Shown: positions 1 to 8,789, counted from the stretch's first letter. The stretch: 64,000 nt of DNA from Thermococcus pacificus (GCF_002214485.1 NZ_CP015102.1:744001-808000); one strand, 5' to 3'. The notes: generated by a model not told the origin, from the sequence alone. Program-made: numbers and translations.

Positions 1-94
1 CGCAAAGAGGCCGGAGAGGCCCTACCCGAACCTCTGCCCGAGCTGCATGAGGAAGGTCATGAAGGCCCAGGTCAGGGCCGGCATTGCCCTCTGA
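1..94 (+). CDS. rpl34e: Ribosomal protein L34e, C-terminal end (gene cut by window edge)
   Basis: The window opens inside a reading frame (codons from base 2) that ends at TGA 92-94 and encodes 30 residues ending in a Cys-x-x-Cys pair (NLCPSC) followed by a basic tail. This matches the end of archaeal L34e, a zinc-ribbon protein of the large ribosomal subunit. The stop lies 10 bases before the cmk start, as expected for the archaeal rpl34e-cmk-rpl14e-cbf5 order. Only the tail is present, so the call rests on this motif plus neighbours. Confidence 0.8.
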   Translation, partial: AKRPERPYPNLCPSCMRKVMKAQVRAGIAL

Positions 95-104
95 AGGTGT
101 TTCC

Positions 105-698
105 ATGCCGAAGGGCTGCCTCGTCATCACAGTCAGCGGCTTAGCCGGTTCGGGAACCACAACCCTATGCAGGAATCTTGCCAGGCACTACGGGTTCAAG
201 CACATATACGCGGGACTCATCTTCCGCCAGATGGCGAAGGAGAGGGGAATGACCCTGCAGGAGTTTCAGGAGTACGCCGAACTTCACCCTGAGATAGACA
301 GGGAGGTTGACAGGAGACAGGTTGAGGCAGCCAAAGAGTGTAACGTCGTTATAGAGGGCCGCCTGGCCGGCTGGATGGTAAAGGAAGCTGATCTGAGAAT
401 ATGGCTCGACGCGCCCATAATGGAGCGCGCCAAGAGGGTTGCCAGGCGGGAAGGCATCTCCGTTGAGGAGGCCTTCGTTCAAATTGCCGAGAGAGAAAAG
501 AGCAACAGGAAAAGGTATTTAAACCTCTACGGGATTGACATCGACGACAAGTCGATTTACGATTTAATCATTAATACGGCCCACTGGAATCCTGATGGCG
601 TCTTCGCCATTGTGAAGGCCGCCATCGACCACCTGTACCCCGACGGTGACGCGGGGTCGGGTTCAAACCCGGGCAACAAAAAAGCGGAGGTGGTATGA
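105..698 (+). CDS. cmk: Cytidylate kinase
   Basis: Archaeal CMP/dCMP kinase, about 197 residues, which phosphorylates CMP with ATP in pyrimidine nucleotide recycling. The N-terminal P-loop reads GLAGSGTTT (residues 12-20), and a lid region with paired arginines follows the CMP-binding part. Start 105 is preferred to the in-frame ATG at 84 because the protein then begins MPKGCLV directly before the first strand and P-loop. The gene sits between L34e and L14e, and its stop abuts the L14e start with no gap, so they are co-transcribed. The last 15 or so codons are unusual and contain a tRNA T-arm-like stretch near 655-675. Confidence 0.92.
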   Translation: MPKGCLVITVSGLAGSGTTTLCRNLARHYGFKHIYAGLIFRQMAKERGMTLQEFQEYAELHPEIDREVDRRQVEAAKECNVVIEGRLAGWMVKEADLRIWLDAPIMERAKRVARREGISVEEAFVQIAEREKSNRKRYLNLYGIDIDDKSIYDLIINTAHWNPDGVFAIVKAAIDHLYPDGDAGSGSNPGNKKAEVV

Positions 699-950
699 AT
701 GCCTGCTATGGAAGTTGGAAGGCTTGCCGTTGTTATCGCCGGCAGGAGGGCCGGCCAGAAGGTCGTCGTTGTTGACGTCATTGACAGGAACTTCGTCCTC
801 GTTACCGGCGCTGGCCTCAACAAGGTCAAGCGCAGGAGGATGAACGTCAAGCACCTCGAGCCCCTTCCGGAGAAGGTCAACATTGAGCGCGGCGCCGACG
901 ACGAGGCCGTCAAGGCCGCTCTCGAGCAGGCTGGAATAAGCCTTGAGTGA
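699..950 (+). CDS. rpl14e: Ribosomal protein L14e
   Basis: An 83-residue archaeal/eukaryotic large-subunit protein with an SH3-like KOW-type barrel ([23 protein letters not shown]) and a basic [13 protein letters not shown] segment, both hallmarks of L14e. The ATG follows the cmk TGA immediately, with the site GGAGGTGGT inside the end of cmk. It is the last gene of the L34e-cmk-L14e group, and a GC-rich hairpin follows the stop. Confidence 0.95.
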   Translation: MPAMEVGRLAVVIAGRRAGQKVVVVDVIDRNFVLVTGAGLNKVKRRRMNVKHLEPLPEKVNIERGADDEAVKAALEQAGISLE

Positions 951-953
951 TAC

Positions 954-976
954 AGCGGCCTTCGGCCGCTTCTTAA
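954..976 (+). terminator. GC-rich hairpin after rpl14e
   Basis: AGCGGCC (954-960) pairs perfectly with GGCCGCT (964-970) around a TTC loop, followed by TCTTAAC. It lies directly after the L14e stop and before the separately started SDR gene, so it probably marks the transcript end or an RNA processing site. Archaeal terminators usually rely on T-runs, which are weak here, so the role is inferred. Confidence 0.5.
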
Positions 977-1024
977 CTTCTCAACGCTTTTAAGTCCTTG
1001 TTCTCAAGTTTTCATGGTGGTTTC

Positions 1025-1735
1025 ATGAAAACTGCACTTATAACAGGCCCAACTGGTGGACTTGGGAGACTCCTTGTTGAGAAGCTCATTGAGAGGGGCT
1101 ATAGGGTTGTTGGTGTGGCCAGAAATGAGGAGAAGCTTCGTAAACTCCGGGATGAGTTACTGTCCTTTGAATACATAGTCGCAGATCTGAGTAAGGAGAA
1201 TTTTTCGGATACAGTCCTGGAAGGGCTTGGGAGGCTCGGTGTTGAAAGAGTTGACCTTCTTGTAAACAACGCGGGTTTCGCTTTGAGGAAACCCCTTCTT
1301 GAGCACTCAAGGGAGGAGCTGGAGAACCTGTTCAGGGTAAACACCCTCGCGCCCGTGGAGCTCACGAAGGCTCTCATCCCAATGCTCCCAAAGGGCTCGA
1401 CCGTAGTGTTCGTAATCAGCGGTGTTGCCTTCATCAGCGTCCCTGAACTGCCATCCTACTGCGCCGCCAAGGCCGCGCTCCACTATCTAACCATAAACCT
1501 TGAGCGGGAGCTAGGGGCTAGGGGAATCCATGTCATGAGGGTGTACCCCAAGCAGGTTAAGACAAGTTTCTGGAATGGTAGGGTCCCGAAGGGCTCAATA
1601 GAGCCCCAAAGAGTCGTGGATGCTATACTGAGAGGGCTCGATAAGGGCAAAAGGGAAGTCTTCGTGCCCGGCTATCTGAAGCTTGTTAAGTACCTGCCCA
1701 ACTGGCCGGTCTTCACATACCACTTCAAATACTAG
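1025..1735 (+). CDS. Short-chain dehydrogenase/reductase
   Basis: A 236-residue Rossmann-fold SDR oxidoreductase using NAD(P)H. Visible motifs are the cofactor glycine motif TGPTGGLG (residues 7-14), NNAG near the middle and the catalytic Y-x3-K as SYCAAKAAL. The substrate cannot be told from sequence. Start 1025 has GGTGGT just upstream; an in-frame ATG at 998 lacks a good site. The gene stands alone between the L34e-L14e group and cbf5. Confidence 0.9.
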   Translation: MKTALITGPTGGLGRLLVEKLIERGYRVVGVARNEEKLRKLRDELLSFEYIVADLSKENFSDTVLEGLGRLGVERVDLLVNNAGFALRKPLLEHSREELENLFRVNTLAPVELTKALIPMLPKGSTVVFVISGVAFISVPELPSYCAAKAALHYLTINLERELGARGIHVMRVYPKQVKTSFWNGRVPKGSIEPQRVVDAILRGLDKGKREVFVPGYLKLVKYLPNWPVFTYHFKY

Positions 1736-1793
1736 CTCAGGTTTATAAACTCGAAGACTAAATTAGGGCGATAACGCTCACCGGGTGATGCTC

Positions 1794-2804
1794 ATGGCGA
1801 GGGACGAAGTCAGGAGGATTTTGCCTGCCGACATAAAGCGAGAGGTCCTGATCAAGGACGAGAAGGCCGAGACGAATCCAAAGTGGGGCTTTCCGCCCGA
1901 GAAGAGGCCCATGGAGATGCACATGCAGTTCGGCATAATAAACCTCGACAAGCCACCGGGGCCGACGAGCCACGAGGTCGTTGCCTGGGTCAAGAGGCTA
2001 TTCAACCTCAGCAAAGCCGGCCACGGGGGGACCCTTGACCCGAAGGTCAGCGGAATCCTCCCGGTCGCGCTTGAACGGGCAACCAGAGTGGTCCAGGCCC
2101 TACTTCCTGCAGGTAAGGAGTACGTTGCTCTAATGCACCTCCACGGCGACGTTCCCGAGGACAGAATAAGGGCCGTCATGAAGGAGTTCGAGGGCGAGAT
2201 AATCCAAAGACCACCGCTCAGGAGTGCGGTCAAGAGAAGGCTGAGGACGAGGAAGGTCTACTACATCGAGGTGCTTGAGATAGACGGCAGGGACGTTCTC
2301 TTCCGCGTTGGCGTCGAGGCTGGAACATACATAAGATCACTCATCCACCACTTCGGCCTTGCACTCGGGGTTGGAGCGCACATGGCCGAGCTGAGGAGAA
2401 CTAGAAGCGGGCCCTTTAAGGAGGACGAAACCCTCGTCACGCTCCACGACCTCGTTGACTACTACCACTTCTGGAAGGAGGATGGGATTGAGGAGTACTT
2501 CAGGAAGGCGATACAGCCGATGGAGAAGGCGGTTGAACACCTCCCCAAGGTGTGGATAAGGGACTCCGCCGTTGCGGCGGTCACCCACGGTGCTGATTTA
2601 GCCGTTCCGGGCATAGTCAAGCTCAACAAGGGCATCAAGAAGGGCGATTTGGTTGCCATAATGACCCTCAAGGACGAGCTGGTGGCACTCGGCAAGGCCA
2701 CGATGACGAGCGGCGAGATGCTCCAGAAGAGCAAGGGCATAGCCGTCGATGTTGACAAGGTCTTCATGCCGAGGGAGTGGTATCCCAAACTTTGGGCTAA
2801 GTGA
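1794..2804 (+). CDS. cbf5: tRNA/rRNA pseudouridine synthase Cbf5 (dyskerin homologue)
   Basis: A TruB/Cbf5-family pseudouridine synthase, the catalytic subunit of archaeal H/ACA ribonucleoproteins (with Nop10, Gar1, L7Ae), which can also make Psi55 in tRNA. The catalytic aspartate lies in GHGGTLDPKVSG (about D85), and a C-terminal PUA domain covers roughly residues 250-336. The sequence is close to Pyrococcus Cbf5 from memory, including MARDEVRRILP, which fixes the start at 1794. GGTGAT at 1785-1790 provides the ribosome site; upstream ATGs at 1788 and earlier are less likely. Confidence 0.96.
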   Translation: MARDEVRRILPADIKREVLIKDEKAETNPKWGFPPEKRPMEMHMQFGIINLDKPPGPTSHEVVAWVKRLFNLSKAGHGGTLDPKVSGILPVALERATRVVQALLPAGKEYVALMHLHGDVPEDRIRAVMKEFEGEIIQRPPLRSAVKRRLRTRKVYYIEVLEIDGRDVLFRVGVEAGTYIRSLIHHFGLALGVGAHMAELRRTRSGPFKEDETLVTLHDLVDYYHFWKEDGIEEYFRKAIQPMEKAVEHLPKVWIRDSAVAAVTHGADLAVPGIVKLNKGIKKGDLVAIMTLKDELVALGKATMTSGEMLQKSKGIAVDVDKVFMPREWYPKLWAK

Positions 2805-2883
2805 GTGCGTGGTTGTATTTTCCCTTCTTTTCTCAGACATTGTGCAAGCAAAGGTTGATAAACCCCTCTCCATATCCCCGACC

Positions 2884-3471
2884 ATGAGCCACTACTACTC
2901 CGAAGAGCCAAACACGCCGTTGAAGACCAAGACGATAGAGGTCTGCATCAGAGGTCACTGCTTCAAGTTCATCACGGCAAGTGGTGTATTCTCCTTCGGG
3001 AAGCTAGACAGAGGAACCGAGCTGCTGATAGAAAGCATGGTGCTGGACGAGAAGTGGCGCGCCCTGGATCTGGGCTGTGGCTACGGTGCCATTGGCATCG
3101 TCGCGTCCCGGTTTGTGGACTACGTGGTCATGACCGACGTTAACAGGAGGGCTCTGAACCTGGCGAGGAAAAATTTAAAAATCAACAGTGTTAGGAACGC
3201 TGAAGTTCGCTGGGGCAGTCTCTACGAGCCCGTTAAGGGAGAAAAGTTCGACACTATCATCACAAACCCTCCCGTCCACGCTGGTAAGGACATCCTGAGG
3301 GAAATAGTTATAAACGCTCCCCAGCATCTCAACGATGGAGGCCTCCTGCAGCTCGTTATCAAGACAAAGCAGGGGGCAAAGTATATTAAGGCTCTAATGG
3401 ATGACCACTTCACTGAAGTGAGAGAGCTGGCTAAGGGGTCTGGCTATCGCGTATATGCCGGGATCGCCTAG
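2884..3471 (+). CDS. RsmC-like class I SAM methyltransferase
   Basis: A 195-residue methyltransferase with the SAM-binding motif DLGCGYGAIG and the N-specific motif NPPVH, as in RsmC-type 16S rRNA guanine-N2 methyltransferases and archaeal relatives such as MJ0882. RNA substrate is likely but unproven. The start chosen (MSHYYSEEPN) is the usual N-terminus of the family; upstream sequence is AT-rich and non-coding in character. Its last four codons and stop overlap the 5' end of the tRNA-Ser gene by 15 bases, so tRNA 5' maturation would cut the mRNA before its stop codon. Confidence 0.85.
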   Translation: MSHYYSEEPNTPLKTKTIEVCIRGHCFKFITASGVFSFGKLDRGTELLIESMVLDEKWRALDLGCGYGAIGIVASRFVDYVVMTDVNRRALNLARKNLKINSVRNAEVRWGSLYEPVKGEKFDTIITNPPVHAGKDILREIVINAPQHLNDGGLLQLVIKTKQGAKYIKALMDDHFTEVRELAKGSGYRVYAGIA

Positions 3472-3543
3472 CCTGGGATGGCGCGGGCCTTGAGAGCCCG
3501 TGTCCGCTTGGACACCGGGGTTCAAATCCCCGTCCCGGCGCCA
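3457..3543 (+). tRNA. tRNA-Ser (anticodon UGA)
   Basis: Class II tRNA with acceptor GCCGGGA pairing TCCCGGC, anticodon stem CGGGC/GCCCG around CTTGAGA (anticodon TGA), long variable arm GTCCGCTTGGAC and T-arm GGGGTTCAAATCCCC. CCA is encoded. No intron. It begins inside the end of the upstream methyltransferase gene and lies 39 bases before rps13, with no clear TATA box of its own between. Confidence 0.96.
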
Positions 3544-3582
3544 AAATCCTCTACGAAGGATTGAGATGGAGGTGTATTAGTA

Positions 3583-4032
3583 ATGACGGACAACTTCAGA
3601 CACATCGTCCGTGTAGCGGGAGTTGATTTGGACGGAAATAAGCAGCTGAGATGGGCCCTCACGGGCATCAGGGGTATAGGCATAAACTTCGCGACTATGG
3701 TGCTCAGGGTGGCAGGGATAGACCCGTTCATGAAGGCGGGCTACCTCACTGACGAGCAGGTCAAGGAGATTGAGAAGATACTCGAAGACCCGGTTGCCCA
3801 TGGAATCCCGGCTTGGGCAGTCAACAGGCCGAAGGACTACGAGACCGGTAAGGACATGCACCTTGTCACCGCCAAGCTTGCCATGGCCTGGCGTGAGGAC
3901 GTTAACAGGCTCCGCAGGATCAAGTCCTACCGCGGCATAAGACTTGAGCGCGGTCTGCCCGTCCGCGGCCAGAGGACGAGGTCGAACTTCAGGCACGGCA
4001 CCACCCTTGGTGTTAGCAGGAAGAAGAAGTGA
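3583..4032 (+). CDS. rps13: Ribosomal protein S13
   Basis: A 149-residue small-subunit head protein. It has the helix-hairpin-helix-like [10 protein letters not shown] near residues 29-38 and the C-terminal basic [14 protein letters not shown] region typical of S13. It starts the S13-S4-S11-RpoD run. GGAGGTG lies just upstream of ATG 3583, and S4 starts 15 bases after its stop. Confidence 0.97.
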   Translation: MTDNFRHIVRVAGVDLDGNKQLRWALTGIRGIGINFATMVLRVAGIDPFMKAGYLTDEQVKEIEKILEDPVAHGIPAWAVNRPKDYETGKDMHLVTAKLAMAWREDVNRLRRIKSYRGIRLERGLPVRGQRTRSNFRHGTTLGVSRKKK

Positions 4033-4047
4033 AGTGAGGTGGTGTAA

Positions 4048-4590
4048 ATGGGAGACCCAAAGAGGCAGAGGAAGAGGTATGAGACTCCCTCTCACCCTTG
4101 GATTAAGGAGAGACTCGACCGTGAGAGAGTCCTCATGAAGAAGTACGCCCTTAAGAACAAGAAGGAGCTCTGGCGCCACGAGACCCAGCTCAAGGAGTTC
4201 AGGAGAAGGGCGAGGCGCCTTCTCGCGGCTCGTGGAAAGCAGGCCGAGATTGAGAAGGTTCAGCTCCTCCAGAGGCTTAACAGGCTTGGCCTTCTCCCGG
4301 CCGATGCGGTGCTCGATGACGTTCTCTCACTTACCGTTGAGGACGTTCTCGACAGGCGCCTTCAGACGGTGGTCTTCAAGAAGGGCCTCGCCAGGACCAT
4401 TGGACAGGCCAGGCAGCTCATAGTCCACGGTCACATAGAAGTAAACGGCCAGGTCATCCGCTCTCCGGGTTACCTCGTCCTCAAGGAGGAGGAAGACACT
4501 ATCACCTACGCGAAGAACTCTCCCTTCGCCAAGGAGAGCCACCCCGAGAGGATGGTTATTGAACAGGCTAAGCAGGGTGGTGAGGCATGA
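4048..4590 (+). CDS. rps4: Ribosomal protein S4
   Basis: A 180-residue small-subunit protein. It has a basic N-terminal part and an S4 RNA-binding domain ([15 protein letters not shown] near the middle, then [15 protein letters not shown]). It is the archaeal form, which lacks the zinc-binding N-terminus of many bacterial S4 proteins. It overlaps the S11 start by 4 bases (ATGA), which indicates translational coupling. Confidence 0.97.
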   Translation: MGDPKRQRKRYETPSHPWIKERLDRERVLMKKYALKNKKELWRHETQLKEFRRRARRLLAARGKQAEIEKVQLLQRLNRLGLLPADAVLDDVLSLTVEDVLDRRLQTVVFKKGLARTIGQARQLIVHGHIEVNGQVIRSPGYLVLKEEEDTITYAKNSPFAKESHPERMVIEQAKQGGEA

Positions 4591-5009
4591 GCGAGGAGCA
4601 GACCCAGCAGGTTAACATAAAGAAGAAGGAGAAGTGGGGAGTTGCGCACATCTACTCCTCATACAACAACACCATCATCCACATCACCGACCTCACCGGA
4701 GCCGAGACGGTCAGCAGGTGGAGCGGTGGTATGGTCGTCAAGGCCGACAGGGACGAGCCCTCCCCGTACGCGGCTATGATCGCGGCAAGAAGGGCCGCCG
4801 AAGAGGCCATGGAGAAGGGCTTTGTCGGCGTCCACATCAAGGTCCGCGCTCCGGGAGGAAGCAAGAGCAAGAGCCCCGGTCCGGGTGCCCAGGCGGCCAT
4901 CCGTGCCCTCGCCAGGGCAGGCCTCAGGATCGGGAGGGTTGAGGACGTCACCCCGATTCCGCACGACGGCACCAGGCCGAAGGGCGGAAGAAGGGGTAGG
5001 CGCGTCTGA
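4587..5009 (+). CDS. rps11: Ribosomal protein S11
   Basis: A 140-residue small-subunit platform protein. It contains [19 protein letters not shown] and the C-terminal [21 protein letters not shown] motif that is nearly invariant in archaeal and eukaryotic S11. The start overlaps the rps4 stop. A T-rich stretch (5016-5028) follows before rpoD. Confidence 0.98.
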   Translation: MSEEQTQQVNIKKKEKWGVAHIYSSYNNTIIHITDLTGAETVSRWSGGMVVKADRDEPSPYAAMIAARRAAEEAMEKGFVGVHIKVRAPGGSKSKSPGPGAQAAIRALARAGLRIGRVEDVTPIPHDGTRPKGGRRGRRV

Positions 5010-5038
5010 TCCCACAACTTCTTTTTTTGGTGATGCCA

Positions 5039-5833
5039 ATGAGCAAGGTTGTGAAGCCGGAGTTTGAGGTTCTTGAAAAGCGGGAGGACTCGATGAAGTT
5101 CATCCTCCGTGGAGTTGACGTTGCCTTTGCAAACGCCCTCAGGAGGACTATTCTTGCAGAGGTTCCCACCTTCGCCGTGGATGAGGTCGAGTTCTTTGAA
5201 AACGACTCTGCCCTGTTCGATGAGATAATCGCCCACAGGCTCGCTATGATACCCCTCACCACGCCTCACGAGAGGTTTTCTCTCGACTCCCTCGAGCTGG
5301 ACGATTACACCGTTACGTTGTCCCTCGAAGCAGAGGGGCCGGGAATGGTTTACTCCGGCGACCTGAAAAGCGACGATGAAGGTGTAAAGCCCGCCAACCC
5401 AGACATTCCGATAGTCAAGCTCGCCGAGGGGCAAAAGCTTACCCTCAACGCCTACGCCAAGCTCGGCCGCGGAAAGGATCACGCCAAGTGGCAGCCGGGC
5501 TTCGTGTACTACAAGTACCTCACGAGGATACACGTGGACAAGGAGGTTCCGGACTGGAAGGAACTCAAGGCCCTCGCCGAGAGGCGCGGTCTGCCGGTTG
5601 AAGAGACCGACGGGGAACTGGTCATAACCACCACCAAGGCCTTCTACCTGCCGAGGAAGTTCGACGAGTACGTAGGTGATAAGATACGCGAGGAGATAGT
5701 CCCTGGTTCGTTCGTCTTTACCGTCGAGACAAACGGAGAACTCCCCGTTGAGGAAATCGTGACCATAGCCCTCAAAATCCTCATGAGGAAGAGCGATAGA
5801 TTTATAAACGAGCTCCATAAATTAGCCGACTGA
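5039..5833 (+). CDS. rpoD: RNA polymerase subunit D
   Basis: A 264-residue subunit D (Rpo3), the archaeal counterpart of bacterial alpha N-terminal domain and eukaryotic RPB3, which pairs with L to start polymerase assembly. It carries the alpha motif [19 protein letters not shown] near residues 35-53. No cysteine cluster is seen, so the 4Fe-4S version of some archaea is absent. Start 5039 has GGTGAT at 5029-5034; TTG, GTG and ATG codons closer to that site are poor alternatives. The stop TGA lies one base before tRNA-Leu. Confidence 0.96.
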   Translation: MSKVVKPEFEVLEKREDSMKFILRGVDVAFANALRRTILAEVPTFAVDEVEFFENDSALFDEIIAHRLAMIPLTTPHERFSLDSLELDDYTVTLSLEAEGPGMVYSGDLKSDDEGVKPANPDIPIVKLAEGQKLTLNAYAKLGRGKDHAKWQPGFVYYKYLTRIHVDKEVPDWKELKALAERRGLPVEETDGELVITTTKAFYLPRKFDEYVGDKIREEIVPGSFVFTVETNGELPVEEIVTIALKILMRKSDRFINELHKLAD

Positions 5834-5834
5834 C

Positions 5835-5922
5835 GCGGGGGTAGCCGAGCCTGGCCAAAGGCGCGGGATTCAGGGTCCCGTCCCGTAGGGGTTCCGGGGT
5901 TCAAATCCCCGCCCCCGCACCA
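5835..5922 (+). tRNA. tRNA-Leu (anticodon CAG)
   Basis: Class II tRNA with acceptor GCGGGGG/CCCCCGC, anticodon stem CGGGA/TCCCG enclosing TTCAGGG (anticodon CAG), a variable arm and T-arm CCGGGGTTCAAATCCCC. CCA is encoded and there is no intron. It starts one base after the rpoD stop codon and precedes rpl18e. Confidence 0.96.
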
Positions 5923-5984
5923 GTATTTACGCTCACCCCGTTAAACTGTCGGTTTCCCTGCGAGAGCTTTGAGGAGGTATGTTC

Positions 5985-6350
5985 ATGGTTAAGAGAACCG
6001 GACCAACTGACGTAAACTTGAGGAGGCTCATCCGCTACCTCAGAAAGAAGTCGAACGAGGAAGGCGTTAGGATATGGAAGGATATCGCCTGGCGCCTTGA
6101 GAGGCCCAGGAGGCAGAGGGCTGAAGTGAACGTCAGCAGGATCAACCGCTACACCAAGGAGGGCGACATCGTCATCGTCCCGGGAAGCGTCCTTGGCGCT
6201 GGAAAGCTCGAGCACAAGGTCACCGTTGCCGCCTGGAAGTTCAGCGAGACGGCCAAGAAGAAGATAGTCGAGGCCGGTGGAGAGGTCCTCACCATTGAGG
6301 AGCTCATCGAGAGGAACCCGAAGGGTAGTGGAGTAATCATAATGGAGTGA
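5985..6350 (+). CDS. rpl18e: Ribosomal protein L18e
   Basis: About 121 residues, related to bacterial L15. Recognised by [21 protein letters not shown] at the start, [12 protein letters not shown] in the middle and the end [16 protein letters not shown] ends six bases before ATG 5985, so that start is preferred over the ATG at 5979. First gene of the L18e-L13-S9-RpoN group. Confidence 0.96.
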   Translation: MVKRTGPTDVNLRRLIRYLRKKSNEEGVRIWKDIAWRLERPRRQRAEVNVSRINRYTKEGDIVIVPGSVLGAGKLEHKVTVAAWKFSETAKKKIVEAGGEVLTIEELIERNPKGSGVIIME

Positions 6351-6356
6351 TGGGCC

Positions 6357-6785
6357 ATGAGGATAATTAACGCTGAAGGACTCATACTCGGAAGGCTCGC
6401 CTCGAAGGTCGCCAAGATGCTCCTCGAGGGCGAGGAAGTCGTCATAGTCAACGCAGAAAAGGCCATCATCACAGGAAACCGCGAGGACATATTCGCCAAG
6501 TACAAGCAGAGGACGGAACTTAGAACCAGAACCAACCCGAGGAGGGGTCCGTTCTACCCGAAGAGGAGCGATGAGATAGTGAGGAGAACCGTCAGGGGAA
6601 TGCTCCCGTGGAAGACCGACCGCGGAAGGAAGGCCTTCAAGAGGCTCAAGGTCTACGCCGGCGTTCCGAAGGAGTTCGAGGGCAGGGAGCTTGAGACCAT
6701 AATCGAGGCCCACATGTCGAGGCTCGCAACCCCGAAGTACGTCACCGTTGGAGAGGTTGCCAAGTTCCTCGGTGGAAAGTTCTGA
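6357..6785 (+). CDS. rpl13: Ribosomal protein L13
   Basis: A 142-residue large-subunit protein beginning [23 protein letters not shown] and containing [26 protein letters not shown], both diagnostic for archaeal L13. Six bases separate it from rpl18e and eleven from rps9, so all three are one transcript. Confidence 0.97.
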   Translation: MRIINAEGLILGRLASKVAKMLLEGEEVVIVNAEKAIITGNREDIFAKYKQRTELRTRTNPRRGPFYPKRSDEIVRRTVRGMLPWKTDRGRKAFKRLKVYAGVPKEFEGRELETIIEAHMSRLATPKYVTVGEVAKFLGGKF

Positions 6786-6796
6786 GGTGAGAGAAA

Positions 6797-7204
6797 ATGA
6801 AGGTCATCCAGACTGCTGGTAAGAGAAAGACGGCCATCGCGAGGGCCACCATCAGGGAAGGAAAGGGCCGCGTTAGGATCAACCACAAGCCCGTTGAGAT
6901 AATTGAGCCAGAGATAGCACGCTTCACTATCATGGAGCCGCTCGTCCTTGCCGGTGAGGAGATAGTGAGCAAGGTCGACATCGACGTTAAGGTTGAAGGC
7001 GGCGGCTTCATGGGACAGGCCGAGGCAGCCCGTGTCGCCATAGCCAGGGCCCTCGTTGAGTGGACCAACGACATGAACCTGAAGGAAAAGTTTATGAAGT
7101 ACGACAGGACCATGCTTGTCGGGGACAGCAGGAGAACCGAGCCACACAAGCCCAACCGCTCAACGAAGGGTCCGAGGGCCAAGAGGCAGAAGTCCTACCG
7201 CTGA
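6797..7204 (+). CDS. rps9: Ribosomal protein S9
   Basis: A 135-residue small-subunit protein that ends in the basic tail [12 protein letters not shown], which reaches the P-site tRNA. It begins [16 protein letters not shown], the S9 signature. GAGGTGAGAG lies directly upstream of ATG 6797. Confidence 0.97.
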   Translation: MKVIQTAGKRKTAIARATIREGKGRVRINHKPVEIIEPEIARFTIMEPLVLAGEEIVSKVDIDVKVEGGGFMGQAEAARVAIARALVEWTNDMNLKEKFMKYDRTMLVGDSRRTEPHKPNRSTKGPRAKRQKSYR

Positions 7205-7239
7205 TGCCTTTCCTTTAATATTCGGAGAAGGTGATACGG

Positions 7240-7437
7240 GTGATAGTTCCCGTAAGGTGCTTCACGTGTGGCAAAGTCATAGGGGACAAATACTACGAGT
7301 TTAAGGAGCGGGTCGAGAAGGGTGAGGACCCCGAGAAGGTGCTCGACGACCTCGGCGTTGAAAGGTACTGCTGCAGGAGGACGCTCCTCAGCCACGTCGA
7401 GCTGATCGACCAGGTAATGGTCTACAAAGTGTACTGA
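7240..7437 (+). CDS. rpoN: RNA polymerase subunit N
   Basis: A 65-residue subunit N (Rpo10; RPB10 homologue) that helps assemble the D-L core. Zinc ligands are visible as RCFTCGK near the start and RYCCRR near residue 45. Start GTG 7240 ([10 protein letters not shown]) is preferred because GGTGAT occupies 7230-7235; the GTG at 7231 would sit inside that site. This matches the usual 65-residue length. Confidence 0.96.
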   Translation: MIVPVRCFTCGKVIGDKYYEFKERVEKGEDPEKVLDDLGVERYCCRRTLLSHVELIDQVMVYKVY

Positions 7438-7454
7438 AAAACCGCATTTCTCGG

Positions 7455-7532
7455 GGGGCCGTGGGGTAGCTTGGTCTATCCTCCCGGCTTGGGGTGCCGG
7501 AGACCCGGGTTCAAATCCCGGCGGCCCCACCA
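7455..7532 (+). tRNA. tRNA-Pro (anticodon GGG)
   Basis: Acceptor GGGGCCG/CGGCCCC, anticodon stem CCGGC/GCCGG around TTGGGGT (anticodon GGG), T-arm CCCGGGTTCAAATCCCGG, encoded CCA, no intron. It lies between rpoN and rpoK in the same direction, with only about 17 bases after the rpoN stop. Confidence 0.95.
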
Positions 7533-7583
7533 AAATTTGCACTGGAATGGGTTGAGCTAGAGTGGAAGGCAGGGGTGGTAGTC

Positions 7584-7757
7584 GTGTTTAGATATACCCG
7601 CTTTGAGAAGGCCCGCATCATAGGGGCCAGGGCACTTCAGATAGCGATGGGTGCGCCCATCCTCATCGACGTCCCGGAAGGAATCACGCCACTCGAGGCC
7701 GCGTTGCTCGAGTTTGAGAAGGGAATAATACCGCTCACCGTAATAAGGCCGAGCTGA
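7584..7757 (+). CDS. rpoK: RNA polymerase subunit K
   Basis: A 57-residue subunit K (Rpo6; omega/RPB6 homologue). The signature YTRFEKARIIGARALQIAMGAP spans most of the first half, and it ends TVIRPS. Start GTG 7584 has GGGGTGGT at 7572-7579 and gives the usual length; the frame stays open upstream into the tRNA-Pro gene, which is not coding. The enolase-like gene starts 6 bases later. Confidence 0.95.
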   Translation: MFRYTRFEKARIIGARALQIAMGAPILIDVPEGITPLEAALLEFEKGIIPLTVIRPS

Positions 7758-7763
7758 TGCGAG

Positions 7764-8789
7764 ATGACCGTGATAGAGAACGTTATCGGCAGGGTTGCAG
7801 TGCTCAGGGGTGGCAGGTACTCCGTTGAGGTAGATGTCATCACAAGCTCTGGCTTTGGCCGCTTTGCCGCCCCTATAGATGAGAACCCGAGCCTTTACAT
7901 AGCTGAGGCGCACAGGGCTGTGAGTGAGGTCGACGAAATAATTGGCCCGGAGCTCATAGGCTTCGACGCGAGCGAGCAGGAGTTAATAGACAGCTATCTC
8001 TGGGAGATAGACGGCACCGAGGATTTCAGCCACATAGGCGCGAACACTGCCTTAGCTGTCTCAGTGGCCGTTGCCAAAGCAGCAGCGAGCGTCAAAAAGA
8101 CCCCCCTCTACAGCTACCTCGGCGGCACTTTCACCACTGAGCTGCCCGTCCCAATACTCGAGGTGGCCAGCGGGGAGACATTTGACTACTACGTCACCGT
8201 CAGGGACCTCATGGAGATAACCGACGTCATCGACGCGCTCAACAAGCTACTTGAGCACGCGGAGGGGAACTCGGTGGGGGCCTTTTCAAAGGCCACTGAA
8301 AAGGCCACCGATGAGCTGGGCCTCGACGTTGCCCTCGGTCTCGTCCAGAAGAAGCCCCTCGGGACGGAGGAAGTGCTCTCCATCGTGGAGGATAACAACG
8401 TTGCATACATAAAGCCCATTGGCGACGAGGAACTCTTCCTCGAGCTCATCGCCGGAACCCACGAGGTGTTCGTTGATGGCGAATACCTCTTCCGTGAGAA
8501 GGACATACTCGATAGGCGCTACTACAACGCGCTTTCCATAAAACCCATAAACCTCGGCACGCTCACCGACTTATACAACCTCGTGAACGACGCGAAGTCG
8601 GAGAGGATAACCCCTATCCTCGCGGAGGCTCGCTACGAGTCCTCCGATGAGGCACTGGCTCACATAGCTGTGGGCCTGCGTTGCCCGGCGATGGTTTTCC
8701 GGAGGGATTCCATCGCCAAGCTGAACGAGCTGATAAGAATCGCCGAAGATTTGGGTGAAAGGGGTAGGATAATAACCTTTGAAGGATGA
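7764..8789 (+). CDS. Enolase-like protein, probably not an active enolase
   Basis: 341 residues with recognisable enolase ancestry: YSVEVDV near the start, Q-x3-D-x-YLWEIDGTEDFSHIGANTALAVSVAVAKAAA, and SIKPINLGTLTD, which parallels the catalytic-lysine segment LLKVNQIGTLTE. It is about 80-90 residues shorter than true enolases (around 430). The SHRSGET loop reads AEARYES here and the metal-ligand GDD segment is DGE, so catalysis is unlikely. It occupies the archaeal rpoK-eno-rps2 position, so it appears to be the local enolase gene that degenerated or changed role, with a true enolase expected elsewhere. Confidence 0.8.
   Translation: MTVIENVIGRVAVLRGGRYSVEVDVITSSGFGRFAAPIDENPSLYIAEAHRAVSEVDEIIGPELIGFDASEQELIDSYLWEIDGTEDFSHIGANTALAVSVAVAKAAASVKKTPLYSYLGGTFTTELPVPILEVASGETFDYYVTVRDLMEITDVIDALNKLLEHAEGNSVGAFSKATEKATDELGLDVALGLVQKKPLGTEEVLSIVEDNNVAYIKPIGDEELFLELIAGTHEVFVDGEYLFREKDILDRRYYNALSIKPINLGTLTDLYNLVNDAKSERITPILAEARYESSDEALAHIAVGLRCPAMVFRRDSIAKLNELIRIAEDLGERGRIITFEG

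Noticed and set aside
650-680. Possible tRNA gene at the end of cmk
   Set aside because: Only the T-arm pattern is present; no acceptor, D or anticodon arm can be drawn.
4652-5818. Long open frame (388 codons) on the minus strand
   Set aside because: Opposite to rps11 and rpoD, both certain; GC-rich codon use leaves the antisense frame open by chance.
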